From Podocnemis expansa (taxonomy: Eukaryota; Chordata; Testudines; Podocnemididae), in the NCBI GenBank assembly GCA_007922195.1, contig ML681964.1, positions 7,644,445 to 7,708,444 on the forward strand: a stretch of 64,000 bases of DNA. Direction: 5' to 3'. A program made the position numbers and the translations under genes. Positions within the stretch are counted from its first letter, which is position 1; each line of letters starts with the position of its first letter. Under the pieces are notes generated by a model. It had not been told where the DNA came from. It worked only from the letters and a program-made list of their open reading frames with translations, and ran no database searches. This document shows positions 33,596 to 42,464 of this stretch, in pieces.

Positions 33596-34049
33596 AATTT
33601 CATGGCTCTTCCTTTTCCACCTTATGCTCTTTCCTATCCCTTGCCCTTCTGCTTGTGCATAATACAAATCCGACGTAGCTGGCCAAGACTGCATGTTTTA
33701 TGTCACTGTCGTAAACGTATGACCAGAAAGGCAACTAAATGCAGTGTCCTGTGCAGCCCAGTGCTGGTACAAACGAGCCAGGTCCCAAAATATGATTGTG
33801 TGCTGTGCCTGTGTTTTTCCAACAATGAGGTTGTAAGCGAAAGTCAACAACAGAGGGAGAAGTTGCATTTTTATCTTCTGTGTTCTTTCTCCTCCCCTTT
33901 TGTGTATGTGTGCGTTGTTTTCTAGGAAAAATGATTGAACTTGAACACAAAAAGTAGAGTTACTTCAATTTTTAATACTTCCTCTATAGCACAGAGCACA
34001 AGTCACTTGCTGGTGGATTCATTGTACCCTGAAGCCTTTAAACCATTAT
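33596..34049. other. Unidentified sequence with a 111-codon open frame
   Basis: The plus frame 33590-33925 includes LHVLCHCRKRMTRKATKCSV and VPKYDCVLCLCFSNNEVVSE. It has several CpG dinucleotides, unlike the flanks. I do not recognise a family and no splice or promoter context supports a gene. Confidence 0.3.
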
Positions 34050-34142
34050 TTGAAGTATTCAATAACTCAGTCATGGTTACAGTTCTGTTACAGAGGTGGG
34101 TAGGTGAGAGTCTGGGGCTTGCATTGTGCTGGAGATCAGATT
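34050..34142 (+). mobile_element. CR1-type 3' tail, left piece
   Basis: CAATAACTCAGTCATGGTTA, GGTGGGTAGGTGAGAGTCTG and GGAGATCAGATT correspond step by step to the tail at 14786-14873. It resumes at 34922 (GATTAGATAATCTTATTGAT, TCTTTCTGATTTTAGAGTCT) after a hAT insertion. Confidence 0.75.
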
Positions 34143-34921
34143 TAGTTGTTCCCAATCTTTTTTGTGGCAGTACCCCATTCCAGTGAAACTCTTTTTCTTC
34201 CCACCCCCCTTTGGATATGTATGTATTGCTCCCTTTGATATATATAAAATATATACTATATTATTTTTATACATGATAGTTTTTAAAGTTTATTTTTCTT
34301 GTTAAACATTATTTTATAAAATATTGTAGGTTTTAAGATATAAAATAATTATAAATAAATTATCACAGACAAAAACCCACCAGCAGACAAATAAATGATA
34401 AGTATATCATTATCCAAATCTTCTCACTTTATGGTTAACACAGACAATTATTACAAGTACTCACTTTTTTAGTAACATCTTATCATCTTTACAATGTCTA
34501 TAGTCTTAATCAAATTCTTTACAAGTCTGATTTAAAAATTGAGTGCATCTCTATTTATAAGCTTGGCCCTTATGTAAAAGATATTAGTGGAAATAGACAA
34601 GTGACTTTGGAATCTAAATTTTAGATTCTCACACGTCTATTTCCACTAATATTTTCTATACAAGGGTCAGTCTAGCTACTGAATACTTTCCAATACAGCC
34701 CTAGTGTATCAACACTGCAAGGGAGTCTTAACTGAGAGTTTAACATAATAATATTTATAAAGTAGATAGTGGACTGAATTTTTACATGTACAATACAGGT
34801 ATACATCCCTCCAGCGATCATGTTTCTTAATGGCTCCTACCACACCCTGAGCTTTTACCACCCTCTCGAACTTTATAATCACCCCCCGGGGCGGTGATAG
34901 TGCCCATGTTGGGAAATGCTG
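34143..34921. mobile_element. hAT-derived element inside a CR1 tail
   Basis: The left end (TTGTTCCCAATCTTTTTTGT, followed by GGCAGTACCCC) and the right end (CCCATGTTGGGAAATGCTG) are inverted repeats of the hAT consensus CAGTGTTTCCCAAC. The right duplication is GATTAGAT (34922-34929); the left copy is eroded (GATTTAG). AT-rich interior with a hairpin at 34566-34669. Left boundary uncertain by a few bases. Confidence 0.75.
34566..34669. repeat. Hairpin of about 50-bp arms inside the hAT element
   Basis: The left arm (GGCCCTTATGTAAAAGATAT, TAGTGGAAATAGAC) and the right arm (GTCTATTTCCACTAATATTT, TCTATACAAGGGTC) are reverse complements with few mismatches, meeting at a central AATCTAAATTTTAGATT. 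Almost no loop. Confidence 0.85.
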
Positions 34922-34965
34922 GATTAGATAATCTTATTGATTCTTTCTGATTTTAGAGTCTATGT
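34922..34965 (+). mobile_element. CR1-type 3' tail, right piece
   Basis: GATTAGATAATCTTATTGAT through AGAGTCTATG continues the tail broken at 34142 and ends with the terminal TCTATG motif. Confidence 0.7.
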
Positions 34966-34983
34966 GGCTATCTCAAAGACTAT

Positions 34984-35674
34984 GGGTATGTCTACACACA
35001 CACACCCTTTAAACCAAAATAATGCTGATTATTTCGATTTAAAGAAGGGTAGGTCCACACAACATTCCATTATGCCAAAATGAGGAGTTCCCTCATTTCA
35101 CTGTGAGGGAAGTTCATAACGATATAATAAAACCTAGTTTTATATCGATATGACTGTTAAATCAAAAGAATAATATTGATATAATGCTGTGGAAATGCAT
35201 TATTTCAATGTAACTGTTACATCAATTTAACGCAACTTGATTTTCTTCGTCCCGGGGTGCATGGCACCCTGGAAGGAAGGGCCAAGATTCGGCACCCTGG
35301 CCAGAGGCATGGAGGGGTGGAAGGGACCCCTGCCCATGGCTCCCTGAGCTCTGTTTGGGCTGTGGGGAAGGAAGCCCTGCACCTGGCTCCTCCAGCATAT
35401 GCCTAGCGCACGGGATGGGAAGATGCTTTTTTTCCTGAGGGCTAAAGCCAGGCAGGGGATTGGGTGGTGGCATGGCCCATCTTGGGGGCCATGTTGCCAC
35501 ACCTTCCATGCTGCTCATCTCCTAAATTGAGCTAGCAAGTCCTGTCCATGGACATGGTAGTTCAATTTGGGTTTCTAGTGGGGACCTTTTAAATCAATTT
35601 AATAGTTTTTATTTTGATTTCATTAAACCAATATAAGTTGAATCAGTTTATCCATCTAAGTGTGGACATAGCCC
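34984..35674. mobile_element. GC-cored MITE, 691 bp
   Basis: The termini GGGTATGTCTACACAC and GTGTGGACATAGCCC are inverted repeats. AT-rich arms carry ATATCGATAT and CAATTTAA motifs. The GC core opens with CTTCGTCCCGGGGTGCATGG followed by CACCCTGGAAGGAAG, nearly the same as the core opening of the element at 41664 (CTTCGCAGGGTGCATGGCAC, then CCTAGGAGGAAG). Overlapping minus-strand frames in the core are shadows. Flanking trinucleotides do not match, so the duplication is lost. Confidence 0.75.
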
Positions 35675-36009
35675 ATGAGAATAGGATTTTTTTTGTTTTG
35701 TGTTGTATTTGCTTTCCTTCTAAAGAGTCTCCCCAGCTAAAAGGAAAGGAAAAATAGTATGTTGTTAAAAATGAATGCTTTACTTAAAACCTCACATTTC
35801 AAATACTTCAACTGTTGGCCCTTCTTTTCTGTGTCTCTAACAAAAAATTAAAAGAATTTTAATGATGTTTTTTGCTGGAATACTAAGCAGGCTAAGGCAT
35901 CTGTGTATTAAACCTCGGACCTTGTTTAATAATCAACAGTGACAGTTGAGTTAACACCTTTGACTCTTTGGACCAATTTATTTCACTTAATTGAATAGAA
36001 CAGGCAGCT
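35675..36009. other. No gene recognised
   Basis: AT-rich sequence between a MITE and CR1-d. Nothing identified. Confidence 0.5.
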
Positions 36010-37256
36010 TGTTGGGTATGCCAATAATTACCAAGCTGGGAGGGGCTGAAAGTGCTTTCAAGGACAGAATGACAATTCAAATTGATTTGGACTAACTGGT
36101 GAAATGGACTGAGATAAAGAGAATGAAATTCAATAAAGACAAGTGCAAAGCACTCCACTTAGGCTATGTCTACATCTACTTATTTAATTTGGACTTGCAA
36201 GTCCGAACTAAATAAGTCCGAGTTTAGTCCAGACTAGCTTTGGGCTAGTTCAGTCTAACCATGGCTTTTTAGTTTGAACTAGCCATGTGGCTTAATTTGA
36301 ACTAAAAAGTTAGTTTAAACTGGTCAGCATAGCTAGTTTGAACTAACTGCTTATGTAGAAAGTTTTAAGTTTGAACTAACATGACTACATCATGCTAGTT
36401 CTAACTAAAATTTGAACTAAGTGTTAGTTCAAACTTACTGTTCAAACTGCCTAGTTTGAACTAAGCAATTGCTCAAACTTGGTAAGCCTAGCATAGACCT
36501 GAAAGAACAATCCATTGCACTTGTACAAAATGGGCAATGACTGCCCGGGAGGGAGTACTGCGGAAAGGGATCTAGGTGTCATAGCTGACCATAAAGTAAA
36601 TATAAGTCAACAGTGTAACACTGTTGCAAGCAAAAAAAAAAAAAAAAAAAAAGAAGCAAACACCATTCTGGGATGTATTAACAGGAGCATTGTAAGTAAG
36701 ACATGAGAAGTAATTCTTCTGCTCTACTTGGCCCTGATTAAGCCTCAATTGAAGTATTGTGTCCAGTTCTGGGCACCTCATTTCAGGACAGATGTGGGCA
36801 AACTGGAGAAAGTCCAGAGAAGAGCAACATAAATGATTAGAGATCTGGAACATTTGACTTTTGCAGGAAAATTGAAAGAGCTAGGTCTGTTTAGTCTGGA
36901 AAAGAGGAGTCTGAGACGGGACATGATAACAGTTTTCAAGTATGTAAAAGGTTGTCATGTGGAGGAGAAAGAAAACTTGTTCTTAACCGCTGAGTATGGC
37001 CCAAGAAGCAATGGGCTTAAATTACAGCAAGGGAGGTTTATGTTGGACATTAAGAAAACATTTGTAACTGTCAGGGTGATTAACCACTGGAATAAGTTAC
37101 CTAGGCATGTTGTGGAATCTCCATCATTGGAAGTTTTTACAAGCAAGTTAGACAAACACCTGTTAGGGATGGTTTAAGAGGGTGGTTGGTCGTGCCATGA
37201 GTGCAGGGGACTGAACTTAATGATCTCTTATGGTCCTTTCCGGTTTCTATGATTCT
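36010..37256 (+). mobile_element. CR1-d LINE 3' part, split by a MITE
   Basis: Begins around ATTACCAAGCTGGGAGGGGC (just after the FADD region) and ends TTTCTATGATTCTATGTG. The frame 36833-37177 gives [20 protein letters not shown] and [20 protein letters not shown], the end of ORF2, close to CR1-b. A 21-A run occupies 36632-36652. The MITE 36162-36499 interrupts it. It belongs to the same CR1 subfamily as 48110-50236 (KLDKHLLGMV / RLDKHLSGIT-type end). Confidence 0.9.
36162..36499. mobile_element. MITE inside CR1-d, TAGTTTGAACTA-rich
   Basis: The left end GGCTATGTCTACATCTACTT follows TTA (36159-36161). The right end GCCTAGCATAGACC is followed by TGA (36500-36502), compatible with a TTA duplication with one change. 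The CR1 text on both sides (CACTCCACTTA and GAAAGAACAATCCATTGCAC) joins into the normal CR1 reading, which fixes the insertion point. The interior is nearly all AGTTTGAACTAA-type motifs, as in the Harbinger element at 24242, its likely source. Confidence 0.85.
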
Positions 37257-38309
37257 ATGTGTAGGTGTGTGACTAACAGGAGTGTTGCTGGTGCCAGGCT
37301 CATGGGGCTTGAGCGCTGAGTCCCAGTGCCCGAGGCCCAGGTCCGCGGCCAGGCTGGTGCAGTGGCAGCTGCTGCGGTGGTGTTTAAGCCCCGAGTCTCA
37401 GCATGCCAAGCCCCAGGTCTTTTCCCGGGCCAGTGGCACTTCTGGTGACTAATTGATCTGCAGCGATGGAAATCCTCCAGCCATGCTCTGATTGGATGAG
37501 GAATTGTGTTATGCTGCAGATGCTTAGGTTATACCATGCTAATCTATGTAATGACTAGACCATGGTTTGTACAAGGCAGGAAGATTGGTTCTAATGGAAG
37601 CATCTCACACGACAGAGTTAGAGTACCCAACCTGGGAATTAGGGTCATGAAGAAGTCTACATATGAGTATTTGGGAAAGCTGTCCGGTTTAATGATTCCT
37701 GCCATTGCTCAGCCACTGATGCTATGAATATAGGCTTGTCTGTTGTGCAAGCCCCTACATTGCACCAGCATGTCACAAACACTGTTTTACATTGCTGAAA
37801 TGTATTTAGATTGATATAAATTTCCATTGTCTAGACAACTCCTCTGTAATGGCTATGAGCACAGCAAGGCTCAGAGATTTGGCGCCATATCGATAAAAAA
37901 GCAGATGTCAGATGTTGCTTTGAACTTCATGGATATGCAGACTAGGATTGAGAAGCTTAAAGAACGCATACTATGATGGTATTTCTGGCTGTCCTAGGCC
38001 TGAGAAGATCTGCAAACAGCCTCTTGCCTTTCATGATTTCTACTTCTGGGCTCGAAAGGAGGCTGGAAACGCAGTAATGTGGAGGTGACATTTGGGATGT
38101 AGGTTCAAAAGACTTCTTCTAGTTAATAAGCTTTTATCTTCCAAATAACAATTTGGTATTTGACATTTAATTGTGATAAGTGAATCTCATAATACATTGT
38201 GTGTTTGTGATCATCATTAATAACATAGACCATAAGTTTAGGAGCATTGAGCATGTTACTTTTCATGAGATTATAAGCATAAAGGAAGGGAAATTGGTAA
38301 CTGGTTCAC
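37257..38309. other. GC-rich patch, then unidentified possibly decayed coding sequence
   Basis: 37290-37460 is locally GC-rich with clustered CpG (GAGCGCTGAG, GGTCCGCGGCC). From 37470 to 38060 plus-strand frames give short peptides such as VMKKSTYEYLGKLSG and MDMQTRIEKLKERI. The first is faintly like the N-terminal block of a Harbinger transposase, but I cannot support that. No gene called. Confidence 0.3.
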
Positions 38310-38398
38310 ACACAAGACTGAAATCAAGAAATTTGTGTTCTGGTCTCATCTCCCCTTGCTAACTTGCTGTCTTAGCTTGGGCAAGTCTCTGGGCATTA
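38310..38398 (+). repeat. MIR SINE, 5' piece
   Basis: TTGCTAACTTGCTGTCTTAG and CTTGGGCAAGTCTCTGGGCA match the well-known MIR core (cf. CTTGGGCAAGTCAC). It resumes at 38590 after a MITE. MIR is an ancient amniote CORE-SINE with a tRNA-derived head. Confidence 0.75.
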
Positions 38399-38589
38399 GG
38401 GGTTGTCTTCACTGATGGCTGCAAATTCACTGCCATTGGACTGATCTCGCTGATCGGCTGAGCGGGTCATCACAGACACTGCAGGAAGTAGGCTGTAGGC
38501 AATTGGAGGGAAAAGTGTAAGGTATTTTGAATACTTTGCCCATCTCCTTCCAACTGCAGTTGAAATTGTGCCGCAGTATAGACCATGGC
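38399..38589. mobile_element. Short MITE inside MIR, TTA duplication
   Basis: The left end GGGGTTGTCTTCACTG and the right end GCAGTATAGACCATGGC are degraded inverted repeats. TTA flanks both sides (38396-38398 and 38590-38592). Excision on paper restores the MIR reading (GGGCATTA then GTTTCTTTGTCTGTAAAA), which fixes the limits. Confidence 0.7.
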
Positions 38590-38700
38590 TTAGTTTCTTT
38601 GTCTGTAAAACTTGTATAAACAGCTATTCATAGGAAAATATGATATTGTACCATTTGGGATCAGCAGTGCCTTCTACACTAGGTGCTGCAAGGCAAGTGG
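38590..38700 (+). repeat. MIR SINE, 3' piece
   Basis: TTAGTTTCTTTGTCTGTAAAA is the MIR motif CTCAGTTTCCTCATCTGTAAAA. Beyond about 38650 the match fades. Confidence 0.7.
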
Positions 38701-40184
38701 CATAAAGAAGTATTGTTTGGATTATTTTATTCAGTTGAGTTAACTAATGTAGTAAATATATCCATTTTAAAATATACTTGAAGCTGCTGCACAATTCACT
38801 CCTAGGGTATCACAGAAACCAGGAGACCTTCTTGCAGCATTCAGGTCTATTTTTGCTGCGGGTACCCTGGCCACAACTGTAGCCAATGATATTTCCGAGG
38901 GTAGAAGATTGCCAGTGGTGAAGAGGGATATTAGTGTTCTGCTTGCTAACGGGTGGTCTTAACAGGGGTTTTGGTTTGTTTTAAAAAGGATTGTCAGTCT
39001 CCCAGTCAGGCCAGGAACTCAAATGTACCTACTACTCCTCTTTTTGCCAGCTGCCAGAAGGATAATTAGACCTGAGTTAGAAATGCAGTGAGTGAGTAGC
39101 AGCTTAGCAATCTGATTCAGCACATTGCTCCATCCAATATTGTAAAGCTGGCAAACATATTTATACACAGGAGATAATGACAAGTCCATATGGAATTGGA
39201 AAATGTTGTGATATATAATTTTGGTCTTAATGCTTCTGGTCTCACCTTAGTTAGCAAGCAGGCAATGACTTTCAGCACTAACTAATGTTACTTTTTGGCC
39301 AGCTGGAATGGAGGATTTAATTTCACATGAGCCTACCTTCCTTCCACCTATTATACTGAAATATGTCATCCTTGAAATGTGACCTGAAGCCTGGGTCTCA
39401 GAGTTTGTTTCTTTGGCTCTTTCTGTTGGCAGCTGAAATACTAGCAAATATTTATTATTACTGCTTGATGTGCTGTGCTTTATATACATACATGTTTATT
39501 AAATATAAGAGTAGTGCTAACAAAAACTGCAAGTCTACAGCTTTAAACCATGGAAAAATCAGGAAATGAAAAAGCTGAAGTCCTCAGAGTTCATCTTAAC
39601 ATCCTATTCTTGCCTCCCCTATGCTGCACATGTAGCACTTGAAAAATGGGCTGTTAAATTTGTACCTAAACATATACAGTACATGTAATGAGAGAATAAA
39701 TGTTATGAGGACCATAATACTTTAATTTCCTGAGTTTGGAGCATTTAAGTTATTAATCTTAGTATTGCATTACTGATTTTTGTACTTGTTTTTATTTTTT
39801 AATAAATATAAATAGTGGAAGGAAAGATAAACTGCCTGTTTTTAATAAGGTTAGCATTGTAAATGGCCAGTATAGACTTTGAAAGTCACATCTCGAACAA
39901 TGAGTTGAATCGGTCAGTTGAAGGGTGATTGTGTACCTCTTCTGCTCTTATTGTTTGACTGAGGTCCATTTTCTGCAGAGACACCTGCATTATCAGTTTA
40001 CATTGTGAATCTTTCCAATGATAATTTAAAATATGCAGAAAACTACAGATGATAACTATGAAGAGTTCCATCACTCTAGGGCGGGTGGAAGTGTGAGGGT
40101 GATGGGAGGAGATTGATATTTCAATCAGAAATTTGAATTTCCCTTAATTAAATTGTCCTAGCAGTCATGAAAAAACTCTCTACC
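38701..40184. other. No gene recognised
   Basis: Anonymous AT-rich sequence. Overlapping frames at 39247-39569 have no known content. Confidence 0.5.
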
Positions 40185-40511
40185 TGCTGGGCTCCCAATA
40201 AAATTGGGAAACAAGGGTCCGCACTCTGTGGCTCTGGATCTGCATGTGGCTGTTTGACTGCCCTTTTGAGGCTCCAGGCCCACCATGCCACTGGGGGATC
40301 CTGTGGGTAGCCTGCACTAGGCTCTGGGCTCCCCACCAGCACTGGGGGGACCTCTCTGAGGGGCCAATTCCTGGGCTTCTCTCACCCCACCAGGGGACCC
40401 CGTGGCAGACACCCTGACCCAACTCATCCCACCCTTGTGGCTCTCAAAACACTTGGTTATTGAAGGAATTTTTCAAATGGCTCTTCTTATCTTTTGAGTT
40501 GCCGACCCCTG
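40185..40511. mobile_element. hAT-derived fragment, right end only
   Basis: The right terminus GTTGCCGACCCCTG is typical of hAT, preceded by AAATGGCTCTTCTTATCTTT and TGTGGCTCTCAAAACACTTG, which I recognise from a turtle hAT family. No left terminus was found, so the left limit is approximate and the copy is probably truncated. Confidence 0.6.
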
Positions 40512-40814
40512 GATAGGAGAATGTGCTGTTCAGCCAGTGCCCTGGTGAAAAGAGGCAGGTCTTCATAAGGCAGCTAACATCTCAGGAGACACCACAGCTG
40601 AACATGTGCAGAAGGTAACTTTTTCTGGTTTTAGCAGTTTTCTTCTCATGCTTATTCACAAAAGAATCCTTCCACGTACAAGAATTAAATTTCAGCAGAT
40701 TTCTTTGTGTGTATATCCAGATACTTTCCACTTATGTTAACAGACAAGATAAGAATTTTGCTTTTTCTTTTTACTTTTAGATGTAGAAAGGTGGTGGCAG
40801 TTTATTTTAACTCT
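40512..40814. other. No gene recognised
   Basis: Short anonymous spacer between a hAT fragment and a CR1 fragment. Confidence 0.5.
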
Positions 40815-41480
40815 CTCTCGTAATTAGACCCAGAATCATAAACTTTAGGACCAGACTGGACCATCATGATTATCTATTATCTAATTTCCTGCACATTGCA
40901 AGACACAAGAGCTCGTCCATTCACTCATATAATTGCAGTTTCTCAATCTGTGGTACATGTACCCCTGGGGGTACACCAAACAGACTGGGGGTATGTGTGG
41001 CAGCCTCCTGCTTTCCCCAGTTCCCAGCTGGGAGCAGTTGAGTGTTGGTGTACTTACGACATTTTCAGAAGTTAGGGGCTACCTGCTACTCAAAAGTCTG
41101 AGAAGCATTGCTGTAATAGATCCACAGCCTCTGACTGAGTTACTAAAGTCCTCAAATCACAATTAGAGACTTCAAGTTAGAAAGAATCCATTATTTTCTC
41201 TACTTTAAACCCTGCAAGGGCTATCCATGCCCCAAGCTCCACAGGAAGTCAAAGCTCCTCTTCCCTTCCCATATGTCTGCCAAACCAGGGAAAAACTCCT
41301 TCCCAACCCTCAAAATGGGGGGCAGCTGGATCCTGAATATTTTGACAAGCTCAAACACCTTGGGATAGAATTTGCTGTCATAACTGAGTCCTCTTGCTCT
41401 AATGTCCCATCACTGGTCCCTGAGAATATTTGTTCCCTAGGGTCAAAAACCAAACCAGCCCAAAACACCTCTTTATTAAT
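40815..41480 (-). mobile_element. CR1-type LINE 3' region, minus strand, split by hAT
   Basis: ATTATCTAATTTCCTGCACA, TTGCAAGACACAAGAGCTCG before the insertion and CCACAGCCTCTGACTGAGTT, ACTAAAGTCCTCAAATCACA, then GGGAAAAACTCCTTCCCAAC after it form one reverse-complement CR1 3' region. It lacks coding sequence. Confidence 0.75.
40936..41113. mobile_element. Small hAT element (178 bp) inside a CR1
   Basis: The left end CAGTTTCTCAATCTGTGGT and the right end AGTCTGAGAAGCATTGCTG are degraded inverted repeats of CAGTGTTTCTCAAACT type. The CR1 text joins across it. Flanks TATAATTG and TAATAGAT do not give a clean 8-bp duplication, so the left edge has probably lost bases. Confidence 0.7.
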
Positions 41481-41508
41481 ATGAACACAGCAATGATGCC
41501 CACTGAAA

Positions 41509-42464
41509 AAGACAAAGAAGGAGTCCTGTGGAACTTAAAGACTAACAAATGAGCTTTTGTGGGAGAAAATCCCACTTCATCAAATGCTTTGAATTTGGCA
41601 TCTGACAAAATGGCATTTTCTCCCATGGCAGCTCATGCAGTAAATGTATTTGTTAGTCTTTAAGGGTATGTCTATGCTTAGACTTGAACTCAAATTGATG
41701 ACAATCAATTCAAATTCAATTAAGTGCATGGCCATACTGGCTTTCCTTAATTTGAACTGAGGACCTCCTCAGTTTGAATTGATGAAAGCTGACTTTGAAT
41801 TGATCAAAGCTCCTTTGTCTTTGAAGTCTGAGTCAATTCAAACTGAGGAGTTCGAATTGACACAGTGTGGCCATGTCAATTCGAACTCACTGTGAGTTCC
41901 AATTGACATGTGTTGACCTTCTTCGCAGGGTGCATGGCACCCTAGGAGGAAGAACAGCCCTTTAGCACCTGGGGCCAGCAGCCCCAAAGGTGCCTCCCCC
42001 CAGCCACATTAGGCTGGGGGGGTGGAATGGGATTTTTGACCCGTCTGGGGACATGGACCCCAGCCAGCTCTCCAGCCATGCTGGCCGCCCGCAGGGAAAG
42101 CACCCTCGCGTGCGGCTTCTGCAGAGCTGGCCGCTTGTGGGGAAGGCACCCTCGCATGGGTCTTCTCCCCAGGCAGCCGTGCGTGGGGGTGCCTTCCCCG
42201 CGTGTGGCCAGGTCTGCAGGAGCAGCATGTAGGGGTGCTTTCCCTGTGTCTGGCTGCTGTCCCCGGGCACAGCTGGCAGGGATGGAGCTGTGCAACCAGC
42301 ACGGCTCCATTCCCACTGGGAGGCAAGCCGGGCTCCAGCCCTGAGGGGGCAGGGGCAGCATGGCTGGAGAGCTGGCTGGGGTACTCTAAGTGTAGACATA
42401 GTGCAAAGTGCCACAAGACTCCTTGTTTGTTTTACTGAACTAGACTGACACTGCTGCCCCTTTG
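41509..42464 (-). mobile_element. Palindromic tortoise-type SINE split by a MITE
   Basis: At the left, GAAGGAGTCCTGTGGAACTT, AAAGACTAACAAATGAGCTT and TTGTGGGAGAAAATCCCACT face the inverted partner TTTTCTCCCATGGCAGCTCA, TTTGTTAGTCTTTAA. The MITE 41664-42403 follows, and the SINE resumes AAAGTGCCACAAGACTCCTT, GAACTAGACTGACACTGCTG, CCCCTTTGG (head, minus strand). Same structure as 5750 and 14266. Confidence 0.85.
41664..42403. mobile_element. GC-cored MITE inside the SINE, with perfect foldback core
   Basis: The left end GGGTATGTCTATGCTTAGAC follows TAA (41661-41663). The right end CTAAGTGTAGACATAGTG is followed by CAA (42404-42406), a duplication with one change. AT-rich arms carry AATTCAAA / TTTGAATTG motifs. 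The GC core contains a perfect 27-bp inverted pair (42057-42083 and 42356-42382) with further inverted similarity inside. The long overlapping frames on both strands (41942-42555) come from this core and are not genes. Confidence 0.85.
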
